Of a stretch of DNA of 64,000 nucleotides, positions 26,207 through 35,115 are shown piece by piece (position 1 is the stretch's first letter; the number at the start of each line of letters is the position of its first letter). The translations under genes and the position numbers were made by a program. The notes under the pieces are model-generated. The model worked only from the letters and a program-made list of their open reading frames with translations, made no database searches and had not been told where the DNA came from. The DNA comes from Paenibacillus sp. FSL R7-0345 (lineage in GTDB: Bacteria > Bacillota > Bacilli > Paenibacillales > Paenibacillaceae): positions 5,860,001-5,924,000 of the forward strand of contig NZ_CP152002.1 in assembly GCF_038595055.1 (NCBI RefSeq), given 5' to 3'.

Positions 26207-26253
26207 GTGCGGAAAATTTTACAAACTTTTCTATTATCACTGACAGTAATTGA

Positions 26254-26283
26254 TAGACAGCAAGAAAAATCAAATGGTATAAT
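26254..26283 (+). promoter_or_regulatory. Promoter of the secreted stalk-domain gene
   Basis: Extended -10 TGGTATAAT (TATAAT at 26278-26283) with TAGACA 18 nt upstream, 49 nt before the TTG start. Confidence 0.6.
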
Positions 26284-26331
26284 GAACCTATTTTACATAG
26301 AGTTTGTAACTCATAAAGGGGAGAACATGAA

Positions 26332-27498
26332 TTGAAAAAAATATCTGCCATACTCGGGACCAGTCTGCTGGCCCTCGCTCTTGCGGTCCCGGCATTTGCC
26401 GCCGAAAAGCCGATTTCCGTCTATGTTAACGGCACTAATCTTACCTTCCCTGCCGGCGCGCCTTACCTCGACAACAACTCCGTACTGGTGCCCTTCCGGG
26501 TCGTATTTGAAAAGCTTGGCATGCAGGTACTCTGGGATGCTGCAACCGGCACCGTCACCGGAACAAGCGACAGCCTCACCATTTCACTGAAGATTGGCAG
26601 CAAGCTGGCCACCGTCAACGGCACAGTCAAGAAGCTGACAGTTGCCCCTGTATCCAGCAACGGAACAACCTATATCCCCCTCCGCTTTGTCGCTGAGGCT
26701 ACCGGCGGCTCCGCAGTCTGGAATGCTTCCAGCAGAAGCGTGCAGATTACAACTGCAGTATCCACCGCAGCAAGCGACGAAAAGGCAATCACAGCACTGA
26801 TTAATCAGGCAATCCAGTATTACAATGACGAGAAAGCCGTCAGCTACTACAGCCTTATGGATGATGCAGACACCTTTACTGACCAGGTTAGCTCGCTTAA
26901 TAATTATTTCAAGAACTATGATATCAAAACAACGGTCGAAGCCCTCAAGGTGCTCAGCATCCAGGGTGATGAGGCTACTGCCTACACGGTTGAAAAAGAG
27001 GTCCGGACCGGCGGATATTATCTGCCTGACGAACGGAGCGAATACCTGTACAGTCTTGTCCGCAAGAACGGGGTATGGAAGATTTACGATATTTCCGTTG
27101 AGAACAGAACGGTATTGTTAACCAAAGAGCAGGCCATGAAGACCGTCGACATTGTGCAGGGCCATGCCACTGCTATTAAAGATAATCTCGCTAAATATTT
27201 CCAGGCGATGTCGGCTAAAAATACCGATGCCGTAATGGCCCTCATGTCGACCTACGGTGAAGATTACGATACGGATACTAAAGAATCGCTGCAGGAATTC
27301 TTTGATCAGACTGATCTCAGCTACACTTTAAATAATTCCAATATTTATTACTACGCTTCCGGTGAGGCAGCCATCTATGCGGAAACTACGGTTAAGGATG
27401 CCCAGACCGGTGAAAGCGTAGAGCAGCCCATGCTGTTCATCTTCTATCAGACTCCGGCGGGCGGCTGGACGATTGATGATTTCTACTATCTTGATTAA
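26332..27498 (+). CDS. Secreted protein with copper amine oxidase N-terminal-like (stalk) domain
   Basis: 388 residues from TTG 26332 (GGGGAG 9-10 nt upstream). A signal peptide is clear (KKISAILGTSLLALALAV...AFAAEK, cleavage near residue 23). Residues 25-140 form the Cu_amine_oxidN1 domain with the two hallmark stretches NSVLVPFRVVFEKLG and GTTYIPLRFVAEATGG. This domain is a cell-wall or surface module in Paenibacillus, not an oxidase. The rest holds two NTF2/DUF4878-like alpha+beta segments (about 150-260 and 275-388), with Tyr/Asp-rich strands. Role unknown; possibly an envelope scaffold. The next gene also has this stalk domain. Confidence 0.8.
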   Translation: MKKISAILGTSLLALALAVPAFAAEKPISVYVNGTNLTFPAGAPYLDNNSVLVPFRVVFEKLGMQVLWDAATGTVTGTSDSLTISLKIGSKLATVNGTVKKLTVAPVSSNGTTYIPLRFVAEATGGSAVWNASSRSVQITTAVSTAASDEKAITALINQAIQYYNDEKAVSYYSLMDDADTFTDQVSSLNNYFKNYDIKTTVEALKVLSIQGDEATAYTVEKEVRTGGYYLPDERSEYLYSLVRKNGVWKIYDISVENRTVLLTKEQAMKTVDIVQGHATAIKDNLAKYFQAMSAKNTDAVMALMSTYGEDYDTDTKESLQEFFDQTDLSYTLNNSNIYYYASGEAAIYAETTVKDAQTGESVEQPMLFIFYQTPAGGWTIDDFYYLD

Positions 27499-27570
27499 GC
27501 AAAGACACCTCCTGGTTCCTATTGCTGCATTGCAGCAACAACAAATAAATTCAAAGGGTGCATCTATTTT

Positions 27571-29016
27571 ATGAAACCGGCAAAATTAATCTCTGCTGTC
27601 GTGAGCGGCTGTCTGGCCATGTCTCTCCTGTTCTCACCGGCAGCCCTCGCAGCGGACAATACACAAGCAGCCTCTACTAACGAATTGATTAATGAAATCA
27701 TGCAGTATCTGGAAGCTTATAATGTAGAGGGAGTTGACCGGGATACACTGATCCGCGGCGCTATTGACGGAATGGTTAATACCCTGGAAGATCCCTACAG
27801 CGTTTATTTCTCCAAAGAGGAAGCCGCTGAATTCGAACATCAGGTTGATCTGGAATATGTCGGAATCGGCATCAGAATGGTGTACATTCCTACTTCCAAA
27901 GAGCTATACATTGAGGAAGTTTTGCCAGGTTCACCGGCTGAGCAAGCCGGACTTAAGCGCGGAGACACAATTGTAAAAATCAATGGTGTAGCAATCAGCG
28001 ACACCTCCGGCGATGAGCTCGGCGGCGCAGCCGGAACAAAGGTTACCCTGCTGATCAGCAGAAACGGAGCCAGCAAAACCATTGTCGTAACAAGAAATTC
28101 CATCACCAGCGCATCGGTTACCGGCCAGATTATTGGCGGGAATACCGCCTATATCGCCCTTACCGGCTTCAGCCAGACCGCTGATGAGGAATTTGCCAAG
28201 GTGCTCGCCAATATGCGGACTGCCGGAATGAAATCGCTGGTTCTCGACCTCCGCGATAATACCGGCGGCTACATGGATTCCGCTTATAACATCGCCTCGA
28301 TGTTCATGGATTCCGGCATTATGATGTACACCTCTGACCAGAGTGGTGCCCTTACGCCGGTAACCATTACTGCAGGCAGCAAAATCGGTGTACCTGTAGT
28401 TGTCCTGACCAACGAGTACACAGCCAGCGCTTCTGAAGCACTGACCGGCGCCCTGCGTGATAACAAGCTGGCAACCATTGTCGGTACGCGCTCCTACGGT
28501 AAAGCCCGGATTCAGAGCCTGCTGCCTGTATCAAACGGTGATATGCTGAAGCTGACTACAATGAAATATCTGACCCCGAATAAAGAAGATTTTAACCATA
28601 TCGGTCTCGCACCTGACATCGAAATTGATGGCAGCAAAACAGCACAGCTGGTTACCGCTCTGCGGATTGCCGGATTGACTACAATTACACTGGCAGGTGA
28701 CAACCACATCCTGGATGTAAATGGTCATGCTTTTGCCGGAAACCTCGGACTGCTGAAACAGAATAACAAGGTATATGCTTCAGCACGCGTGCTTGCTGCA
28801 CTTGTAGAAAGCGATCTTACCTGGGATTCCAAGAACAAAAAAGCTGTATTTACAAACGGAGCCGGCAAAGCTTTCGGATTCACACTGGCCTCCCAAGAAG
28901 CGGTATCCAAGAATAGTGAAACTCTGATTGATGTAAGTGCGTTCGCGAAGAAATTCCCGTCCCTTACCTGGAGCTATAACGCAACAGCCAATCAGCTGAA
29001 ATTATCCGTAAAATAA
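27571..29016 (+). CDS. S41 family C-terminal processing-type protease with stalk domain
   Basis: 481 residues, signal peptide ending near ALAADN (residues 1-28). Domains in order: an N-terminal helical part with the typical GAIDGMVNTLEDPYSVYFS, a PDZ domain (about 90-170, GIGIRMVYIP... SPAEQAGLKRGD), the S41 protease core (about 180-350) and a C-terminal copper amine oxidase-like domain (about 375-480). The catalytic Ser is in NEYTASASEALTGAL and the Lys in GTRSYGKARIQ, as in CtpA/CtpB. It works outside the membrane. It is 72 nt downstream of the other stalk protein, with which it may be co-expressed. A strong terminator follows. Confidence 0.92.
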   Translation: MKPAKLISAVVSGCLAMSLLFSPAALAADNTQAASTNELINEIMQYLEAYNVEGVDRDTLIRGAIDGMVNTLEDPYSVYFSKEEAAEFEHQVDLEYVGIGIRMVYIPTSKELYIEEVLPGSPAEQAGLKRGDTIVKINGVAISDTSGDELGGAAGTKVTLLISRNGASKTIVVTRNSITSASVTGQIIGGNTAYIALTGFSQTADEEFAKVLANMRTAGMKSLVLDLRDNTGGYMDSAYNIASMFMDSGIMMYTSDQSGALTPVTITAGSKIGVPVVVLTNEYTASASEALTGALRDNKLATIVGTRSYGKARIQSLLPVSNGDMLKLTTMKYLTPNKEDFNHIGLAPDIEIDGSKTAQLVTALRIAGLTTITLAGDNHILDVNGHAFAGNLGLLKQNNKVYASARVLAALVESDLTWDSKNKKAVFTNGAGKAFGFTLASQEAVSKNSETLIDVSAFAKKFPSLTWSYNATANQLKLSVK

Positions 29017-29037
29017 TAGATTTTCTCCTTAACTTAA

Positions 29038-29083
29038 AGAGCATCCCGGCAGCCATTCAGAATGGCTGCCGGGATGCTCTTTG
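29038..29083. terminator. Terminator between the S41 protease and yutD
   Basis: Perfect 20-bp stem (29038-29057 with 29061-29080, arm AGAGCATCCCGGCAGCCATT), loop of 3 nt, followed by TTTG on plus and TTTAAG on minus. It probably serves both converging genes. Confidence 0.88.
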
Positions 29084-29116
29084 TTCATGACTCTACTTAT
29101 TTCCGAAAGATACCGG

Positions 29117-29770
29117 TTAATTGGCAGGATTGTTCGATTGATCCTTGTCCTTGTTTTGATTCTGATTTTGGTTCTGGTTCTGGTTTTGCGGCTGATTCTG
29201 GTTGTGATTATTATTATGCTGTCTGCCCTGGGCATCCTTATGGTGCTTCTTGCCCTGCGCCTCTTTATTCCGGTGATTCCGGCTCTGATGCTCACGCACG
29301 GGCCGTTCTTTGCCTCCGTGCTCCTTGCCTGAGCCGCCGTCCTTGTTACGGTCTGCAGATTTCTTGGGACCTTCCCGGTGCACTCTTACTTGCGGCGCGG
29401 GTTCCGTCGTCTCCGTCTGCTCTGACTGAGAATCCGCTGAAGCCGGTTCAGGAGCTTCCTTGATCAGAATATCCTTGAATTCCCCTTCTTTCGGCATTTC
29501 TTTTAATTTATGCAGTACAAAATAAGCGCAGCCGAAGTTGCAGTATTCATTGATATAATCCACCATGCCGGAAATTGCCGTATCCCGGTTCACCTTAGGA
29601 TGATTATCCCGGAAAAAGCCCTTTAGCCGCAGCTGGCTATAGCCCCAGTCACCAATAATATAATCATAACGGTCCAGCACTTCGCTGTATCGCCCGCGGA
29701 ATGCCTCCGGGTTCCAGCCGTCTTTATGATCGAGCATCAGCTCGTAGCCTTTTCCACCTATAACGATCAA
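29117..29770 (-). CDS. yutD: YutD family (DUF1027) protein with low-complexity tail
   Basis: 217 residues from a TTG start (MIVIGGKGYELML), which aligns in my memory with the MIxI start of B. subtilis YutD. The conserved part is residues 1-100, with FRGRYSEVLDRYDYIIGDWGY and YCNFGCAYFVLHKLKE (two cysteines). After residue 105 the protein becomes a charged and then Asn/Gln tail (NQNQNQNQNQNKDKDQSNN), encoded by a 6-bp repeat. The tail makes it roughly twice as long as YutD of Bacillus. Function unknown. The SD is weak. Confidence 0.85.
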   Translation of the reverse strand: MIVIGGKGYELMLDHKDGWNPEAFRGRYSEVLDRYDYIIGDWGYSQLRLKGFFRDNHPKVNRDTAISGMVDYINEYCNFGCAYFVLHKLKEMPKEGEFKDILIKEAPEPASADSQSEQTETTEPAPQVRVHREGPKKSADRNKDGGSGKEHGGKERPVREHQSRNHRNKEAQGKKHHKDAQGRQHNNNHNQNQPQNQNQNQNQNQNKDKDQSNNPAN

Positions 29771-30015
29771 GCGTGTGTCGCCTGCCTTTCAACTGTAAAA
29801 GTTTCAATGTGTATAGCCGTTGCCTCATATTATAGCATGTGAACTACGTATTTGCCTGTTTTTGTGAAATTTGTCTGGCCGGAAAGAAACCTGGCATGCT
29901 GGTACCTTTAGACAGAAGCGGATAAAATGCAGCGGTTTGCCTCACTCTATAACAAAAGCATCCGGCAGCGGACCGTTCCGGTTCAAGGCTTCATTTTATG
30001 TAGGAGGTAGTTAAC

Positions 30016-31086
30016 ATGCTGGCCCTGTGCAAAAGAAAAGCAAGATGGAGAACCCTATTGTGCCTGACCGCAGCCTTCATGCTGTGTAGTACGGGCCAGG
30101 CAGCTGCTGCTGCCTCTGCTCCGGCAGTGCAATCCGGCCTTTCACCTGCAGCCGGCAAAGCAGATGTGGCAGCTGCGCGGAAAGAACTGTATGAACAGAT
30201 GAGTGCAGCGACCGGAATCCCGTGGTTCCGTTTGGCTGCCATTGACCAATACGAGCGGACTATCGCTAAGAAGAAATCCGGCACTTCAGCTCCGGATAGT
30301 TCCCGGATTACCGGCATTCAGATCCCTGCTCCGGTATGGTCCGGACCGCTGAATCCGGATCAGGGTGACACCTCGCCGGAATCCATCTCCTTTTTTGGCG
30401 GGATGGGTGTAGACGGCTCCGGAGACGGCATCGCCGACCCGGCTAACGATGCGGATCTGCTCTACAGCATGGCCAGACATTTGCTGAAATACGGCACCTC
30501 TGCCAGCGACTTCAGTATCGGCATCTGGGAATATTATCATAACGGCCGTGCCGCCCAGCGGGTTGGACAGTTCGCCAAATTGTACGAGCATTTCGGGCGG
30601 CTTGATCTGGCCGGCAGCGCCTTTCCGCTGCCGCTCAGCAACTCCTATTCGTACCGCAGTACCTGGGGAACGGGCAGAAGCTGGGGGGGAGCACGTATTC
30701 ATGAAGGGACAGACCTGTTCGCCCCGAACGGAATGCCGGTCCGCAGCACCTGCTTCGGCATTGTCGAGACCAAGGGCTGGAACCGCTACGGTGGCTGGCG
30801 GATCGGCATCCGCGATATCGAAAACCGCTACCATTACTACGCCCATTTATCCGGTTATGATAAGTCTGTTGAACGCGGGGATATTGTAACACCGGGCCAG
30901 ACCATCGGCTGGGTCGGCAGCTCCGGCTACGGCAGCCCGGGAACCCAGGGCAAGTTCCCGCCGCATCTGCACTACGGCATCTATCGTGACCGGGGCATTA
31001 CGGAATGGGCCTTTGACCCGTATCCGCTGCTGAAGCAATGGGAGAACCAGGAGTACCGGGCCCGCAAAACCAAGAAAATCAAATAA
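30016..31086 (+). CDS. M23 family metallopeptidase (peptidoglycan hydrolase)
   Basis: 356 residues, ATG 30016 with TAGGAGGT 7 nt upstream. Signal peptide (about residues 1-34, ending GQAAAAAS). The middle part contains FFGGMGVDGSGDGIADPAND, a motif also seen in lytic transglycosylase-like spore proteins. The C-terminal M23/LytM domain has the zinc ligands in RIHEGTDLFAPNG (HxxxD) and PPHLHYGIY (HxH), so it should be active. The plan resembles B. subtilis L-Ala-D-Glu endopeptidase/SpoIIQ-like exported peptidases. Its stop lies 4 bp from the stop of the converging GH13 gene. Confidence 0.9.
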   Translation: MLALCKRKARWRTLLCLTAAFMLCSTGQAAAAASAPAVQSGLSPAAGKADVAAARKELYEQMSAATGIPWFRLAAIDQYERTIAKKKSGTSAPDSSRITGIQIPAPVWSGPLNPDQGDTSPESISFFGGMGVDGSGDGIADPANDADLLYSMARHLLKYGTSASDFSIGIWEYYHNGRAAQRVGQFAKLYEHFGRLDLAGSAFPLPLSNSYSYRSTWGTGRSWGGARIHEGTDLFAPNGMPVRSTCFGIVETKGWNRYGGWRIGIRDIENRYHYYAHLSGYDKSVERGDIVTPGQTIGWVGSSGYGSPGTQGKFPPHLHYGIYRDRGITEWAFDPYPLLKQWENQEYRARKTKKIK

Positions 31087-31090
31087 AGGC

Positions 31091-32791
31091 CTAATACAGC
31101 AGCATACAGCCGAACGGCTCAAGCTCTACAATCATTTTGCCGGCATTGCGGATGGTCAGCCCGCTAATCAGATCGGTCAGCACTATTTTGTCAGAACGGA
31201 TACTGTTCAGCTCGAGCTGGTAGGCGTTAGGTGAATTATTAATCAGAACAGCGATTTTATCCTGTTCCAGGCGGCGCACAAACCCCAGGACCCCACGGAC
31301 CTCATCTGTGAACCAGGGGCGGAATGCGCCGTTTTGCAGGATTAGATGCTGTTTGCGCAAAGCAATCAGCGTTTTGTACCATTCAAACAGCCCGGTGTTC
31401 CTGTCCTGTTCCTGCCATAACATCGGCTTGCGGCAGTGCGGGTCAGTCGCCCCCTCCATACCCGCCTCATCCCCGTAATAGATCATCGGTATACCAATGT
31501 AAGTCATCTGAAAAAAGACAGCCAGCTTCATCCGGGCCAGTGCGGTTCCCTGCCGGTCCCAGCCGCGTCCATTCTCCTTGCAGGCCGTTAAAAAACGCTC
31601 GGTATCATGACTGCCCAGCAGCTGGAACATAGCTGAATTAGCCTGGTCATTGTACAGTGCTTCTATATGCAGCAGCTGCTCCATAAAGCGCGCCGGTCCG
31701 GCCGACTGCAGCGCAAAAAACTCCAGCACCGCTTCCCGCAGCACATAGTTCATCCCGCCGTCGAACTGGTCGCCCCTTAACCAGGGGCCTGACGCATGCA
31801 TAATCTCCCCGATCAGCAGCAGTTCGGGAAATTCCGCCTTGAGCTCCCGGCGCAGCCGTGTCCAGAACTGCGGGTTCACCTCATTCGCCACATCAAGCCG
31901 CCAGCCGTCAATTCCTGCCTCACGTACCCAGTGTTTTGCTACAGCAATCATGTAATCAGCAGTTGCAGGATTATCCATGTTCAGCTTGGGCATATGTGCT
32001 TCGGCTTTGGCAAAGGTTTCATAGGTTGGAACCGGCTGACGGCTGACCGGATAAGAATGGATAAAGAACCAGTCTTTATAACGCGACTCCTCCCCCTTTT
32101 CAAGTACATCCCTGAACGCAAAAAAAGTATCTCCGGCATGATTAAACACCGCATCCAACAGCACCCGGATTCCGTGCCGGTGCGCTTCCTCCACCAGCTT
32201 CTTCAGATCCTCTGCCGTTCCGAAGGCCGGGTCAATCCTGTAATAATCGGAAGTATTATATTTATGCTCGGAGGGGGATTCAAAAATCGGAGTCATATAG
32301 ATGGCTGTTACACCCAGCTCCTGCAGGTAAGGGATTTTATCCGTAATACCCTGCAAGGTGCCTTGATTATAGCTGCTGGGATAGATTTGGTACACAACCG
32401 TCCCGCTGCTCCATGACGGTAAGGACAGCGCTTCGGGACGGTGCATATAGGCATATTGAAAAGCTCCGGCATGCTCCCGGTTTACGGCCGTTCCCCGCTC
32501 TCCGTACCAGACATAATTTCCCGCCGGATCAGCCGCATGGAACACATAACGGCATCTGCCCGTTTCGGTCAGAATAACTGCTTCATGAATCTCATAAGCT
32601 CCGGCTGAGCCGATCCGCTCCATCAGCAGCGGCTGCTCACTCCCGGGCGAATCATAGCGGTCGGAATGAATGACGGTGCAGCTCAGCTGCCGGCCGGCGG
32701 GTACGAACAGTCGCAGCTTCAGTGCGCCTGTTCCGGCGGGAAAGGCAAAGGGATCATCAGCAGTATGGTGGAAGAACCAGCTTGTTGGCAT
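31091..32791 (-). CDS. GH13 alpha-glycosidase (cyclomaltodextrinase/neopullulanase type)
   Basis: 566 residues, ATG 32791 with AAGGAG 10 nt upstream. No signal peptide, so it acts on imported maltodextrins. Residues 1-125 form an N-terminal beta domain (CBM34-like). The (beta/alpha)8 barrel has all four GH13 regions: DAVFNH (213-218), GWRLDVANE with nucleophile Asp300, LIGEIMH with acid/base Glu329, and LLGSHDTER with Asp396. The second barrel strand reads YQIYPSSYNQ where YQIFPERF is more usual. It is controlled by a TTGACA promoter with a perfect LacI-type operator (32821-32832). Confidence 0.93.
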   Translation of the reverse strand: MPTSWFFHHTADDPFAFPAGTGALKLRLFVPAGRQLSCTVIHSDRYDSPGSEQPLLMERIGSAGAYEIHEAVILTETGRCRYVFHAADPAGNYVWYGERGTAVNREHAGAFQYAYMHRPEALSLPSWSSGTVVYQIYPSSYNQGTLQGITDKIPYLQELGVTAIYMTPIFESPSEHKYNTSDYYRIDPAFGTAEDLKKLVEEAHRHGIRVLLDAVFNHAGDTFFAFRDVLEKGEESRYKDWFFIHSYPVSRQPVPTYETFAKAEAHMPKLNMDNPATADYMIAVAKHWVREAGIDGWRLDVANEVNPQFWTRLRRELKAEFPELLLIGEIMHASGPWLRGDQFDGGMNYVLREAVLEFFALQSAGPARFMEQLLHIEALYNDQANSAMFQLLGSHDTERFLTACKENGRGWDRQGTALARMKLAVFFQMTYIGIPMIYYGDEAGMEGATDPHCRKPMLWQEQDRNTGLFEWYKTLIALRKQHLILQNGAFRPWFTDEVRGVLGFVRRLEQDKIAVLINNSPNAYQLELNSIRSDKIVLTDLISGLTIRNAGKMIVELEPFGCMLLY

Positions 32792-32820
32792 ATTTTACAT
32801 TCTCCTTTTATTCCGTCAGG

Positions 32821-32832
32821 GAAACCGGTTTC
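32821..32832. promoter_or_regulatory. LacI-type operator before the GH13 gene
   Basis: GAAACCGGTTTC is a perfect palindrome with the CG centre typical of LacI/GalR operators. It lies 30 nt upstream of the GH13 start and just downstream of the -10 box, so a bound repressor would block transcription. A maltodextrin-responsive regulator is likely. Confidence 0.75.
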
Positions 32833-32841
32833 TCTAACTTG

Positions 32842-32870
32842 AAATTACCATCTGCTGTATATGTTGTCAA
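32842..32870 (-). promoter_or_regulatory. Promoter of the GH13 gene
   Basis: TTGACA (32870-32865) and an extended -10 TGGTAATTT (TAATTT at 32847-32842) with a 17-nt spacer, followed directly by the LacI-type operator. Confidence 0.65.
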
Positions 32871-32896
32871 TTCCCAACCGCGACCGCTTCCAAAGT

Positions 32897-33556
32897 TCAC
32901 GCCTGCCGGATAAAGTGCAGCACCTCCTGCATTACCCGTTCCTGATCGCCGCAATGGCACACCATATGACCGCTGTCTTTGACCATCAGCACCTGCTTCT
33001 GTCCCGCCGGAATCGCCTGCTCCAGATATCCTGCACTTTTGGTCTTTACCAGATGATCCCTTGTCCCCTGCACAATCAGGGTTGGAGCTGTAATCTGCGG
33101 ATAGATATCAAAGCTTTCGCGGACCAGACGCTGGAATTCCCGGGTTGCTTTAGGCGGCGTAGTGCCAAACTTGCTGAAATAATTACGGAGCATCGCCGGA
33201 TCGCCAAGTGTTCTCAGGATCTCCAGCGGGTTGAGCGGGAAGACAGGTGCTGACAGCAGAGTTAGTGACTTGACGCTTGTCCGGTACTGTACAGACAAAT
33301 GGGAGGCAATCAGCGCACCGGTTGAGAATCCGATCAGATGCACCGGCTCCTGCTGCTCCAGCAGCTTGTTCAATTCCTCCTCAGCGCTCTGCAGCCAGCC
33401 GAATCTGTCGGACTGCTTGAGCTCCTGCCTGCCGCCGCCATGGCCCTTAAGCGTAAAGGTCCGTGAACGGTAATCATTCCGCTCCATAAACTGTGATAAC
33501 GGGGAGATCTCATATTCTCCGCCGGTAAAGCCGTGAATGAATAAACAGCTGTCCAT
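32897..33556 (-). CDS. Alpha/beta hydrolase (carboxylesterase/lipase-like)
   Basis: 219 residues from ATG 33556 (MDSCLFIHGFTGG), where AGAGG lies 6 nt upstream; the frame extends to 33619 without a good SD. The oxyanion HGFTGG, the nucleophile elbow LIGFSTGAL (Ser in GFSTG), the acid GTRDHLV and the final GHMVCH histidine give a complete triad. The size and HGFTG match the Est30/YvaK carboxylesterases and monoacylglycerol lipases. It lies 105 nt upstream of the GH13 promoter region on the same strand. Substrate unknown. Confidence 0.88.
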   Translation of the reverse strand: MDSCLFIHGFTGGEYEISPLSQFMERNDYRSRTFTLKGHGGGRQELKQSDRFGWLQSAEEELNKLLEQQEPVHLIGFSTGALIASHLSVQYRTSVKSLTLLSAPVFPLNPLEILRTLGDPAMLRNYFSKFGTTPPKATREFQRLVRESFDIYPQITAPTLIVQGTRDHLVKTKSAGYLEQAIPAGQKQVLMVKDSGHMVCHCGDQERVMQEVLHFIRQA

Positions 33557-33631
33557 AACAGGCCTCTTTTCTTCCGGGAATATACAGCAGACGCTGCACT
33601 TATGCTTCATTGTATCCAATTAATGCAAAAT

Positions 33632-33660
33632 AAGCCTCAACGATTCCATCGTCAAGGCTT
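33632..33660 (-). terminator. Terminator after the Ser/Thr-rich pair
   Basis: Stem AAGCCT..GACGAT / ATCGTT..AGGCTT with two internal mismatches and a 3-nt loop, followed on the minus strand by ATTTTGC. It ends the 33700-34839 gene pair. Confidence 0.65.
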
Positions 33661-33699
33661 AGTAGCGCCGGTAGTATGAAGTGTTCCTGCTGAATCAGG

Positions 33700-34281
33700 T
33701 CAGGCCTCCCACCAGGTCAGGCTCAGGGCCGAAGTGATAACTAACCCCACTGCGGAGCTGGAGGAGGTTACATTGGCGCTAAGCGCACTGCCGGGGGGCA
33801 CAACAATACTGCCCGTGAACGACTGCGTGAAGCTGCCCGGTGCCAGCTGGTAGCTGTTCAGCACCGTCCCTCCGCTGACAGCCGCCGTGGAGGACTGCAC
33901 GGTCATACTGCTCGCAGCTGCGCTGGCCAGATTATTGTTTACCGGGGGCAGGGTGGCGGGCGAGGTTAACGTTCCCCCTCTTACAATGGTAAAGCTACCA
34001 GACATGGCTGACAGCAGGGAAGAACCGCCGATGCTGCCGGTAATCCGCGAAATGTATACCGTGCGGCCGCTGCCGGCCGGGTTATTGATCCGCACAGAGA
34101 TAATCGCCGAAATCAGGCTGAGAATAACGGTAGCACTGGCGGAGGCATTGGCCGAGAACAGAACCGCGCTCTCCGAAGCACCCATCTCGGGCGGAGCCGT
34201 GATATCCGGGGACCGGAACGTGTTAGTCATTTCCACAAACAGCGGCTGATCATTGTCATTAAACACATATTGGTTAGGCAC
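33700..34281 (-). CDS. Ser/Thr-rich beta protein, paralogue 1
   Basis: 193 residues from GTG 34281 with GGAGG 7 nt upstream. No signal peptide or membrane segment. The sequence is rich in Ser, Thr, Ala and Val with alternating polarity, suggesting a jelly-roll or beta-sandwich. It shares with its neighbour (34303-34839) the start MPN..VFN...QPL, the core NPAGSGRTVYISRITGS, a late GSIVVPPGSALSANVTSS and a final WWEA. The family is unknown to me. Lack of a secretion signal is common for spore coat/exosporium proteins, and the neighbouring repeat protein and glycosyltransferases make a surface role plausible, as inference only. Confidence 0.75.
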   Translation of the reverse strand: MPNQYVFNDNDQPLFVEMTNTFRSPDITAPPEMGASESAVLFSANASASATVILSLISAIISVRINNPAGSGRTVYISRITGSIGGSSLLSAMSGSFTIVRGGTLTSPATLPPVNNNLASAAASSMTVQSSTAAVSGGTVLNSYQLAPGSFTQSFTGSIVVPPGSALSANVTSSSSAVGLVITSALSLTWWEA

Positions 34282-34302
34282 TGGATATCCTCCTTTCCCG
34301 TT

Positions 34303-34839
34303 TCAATATTCCCACCAGTTAATGGAGCCGGTTGCGGCTGTGCTTCCTGAAGCGATCGTTATGGAGATTGTCAGGGAGCTGCCGGGAGGCACAACGATCC
34401 GTCCGTTAAAATCAACGATGAGCGGACCTGCAGCCAGCAGCAGTGAAGCCAGGGTACCCGGTGAGCCCGTAGGTGCCGCTGTGGAGGTGCGGGCTGTCAT
34501 CACACTGGTCACACTGCTTCCGAAATTGAAATTGACCGCTGTCCCTGTCGTACCTGTAACCGTCGCATTGCGCAGCAGGGACAGCGTCACTGCCGCTGTA
34601 GCCGAGCTTGCGGTTACCCGCGAGACGTAAGCTGTACGCCCGCTGCCCACGGGGTTGAACAGCTGAATCACCAGCGGAGCCGCTGTAGTAATGGTAGAGG
34701 CAAACGGAATGGCAAACAGCAAACCGGACATAGCCGCATCAGATTCCGGAAAGGAATCAATCGCCGGAGCAATATAGGTATTGACCTGTTCCGTATATAA
34801 CGGCTGGCCGCTCTGATTAAAAACAGCATCATTCGGCAT
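34303..34839 (-). CDS. Ser/Thr-rich beta protein, paralogue 2
   Basis: 178 residues from ATG 34839 with GGAGG 7 nt upstream, 21 nt before paralogue 1 on the same strand. It begins MPNDAVFNQSGQPLYTEQVN, has NPVGSGRTAYVSRVTAS in the middle, GRIVVPPGSSLTISIT later, and ends INWWEY. Alignment by eye with paralogue 1 is convincing over the whole length, so this is an old tandem duplication. About one third of residues are Ser or Thr. No signal peptide. It is divergent from the 27-residue repeat protein, whose product also starts MPN. Confidence 0.75.
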   Translation of the reverse strand: MPNDAVFNQSGQPLYTEQVNTYIAPAIDSFPESDAAMSGLLFAIPFASTITTAAPLVIQLFNPVGSGRTAYVSRVTASSATAAVTLSLLRNATVTGTTGTAVNFNFGSSVTSVMTARTSTAAPTGSPGTLASLLLAAGPLIVDFNGRIVVPPGSSLTISITIASGSTAATGSINWWEY

Positions 34840-35115
34840 CCTTCTGCCTCCCTCTTACGAGAATACTTTTATTTTATGCCGCCGGCAGCTACAGGTTGTT
34901 TAAAAATCCGCGTATTTTTAACCGTGTCGCCTAAGCATCCTCTTTTCCTCCCCATATATTAATATCACACCATTCGAATGGCTTATTTTGCATCCGTACA
35001 GGCTTTCGGCCTTATTATGCAGAGCTTATTCCGACTAAGACCCAGACGACGGTTTGGGTCTTTTGTCCGAGCATGTCCTGCAGCATTCTAATCTATGAAC
35101 AAGGGGTGAACCACT
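34840..35115. promoter_or_regulatory. Divergent intergenic region of the Ser/Thr-rich genes
   Basis: 276 bp between paralogue 2 and the repeat protein. It contains CATATATTA (34953-34961), which fits the sigma-K/sigma-E -10 pattern CATAnnnTA but lacks a clear -35, and a 12-bp palindrome CCATTCGAATGG (34970-34981). It also has a terminator-like hairpin AAGACCCA / TGGGTCTT followed by TTTG (35037-35064), only 52 nt before the repeat gene start. Confidence 0.4.
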
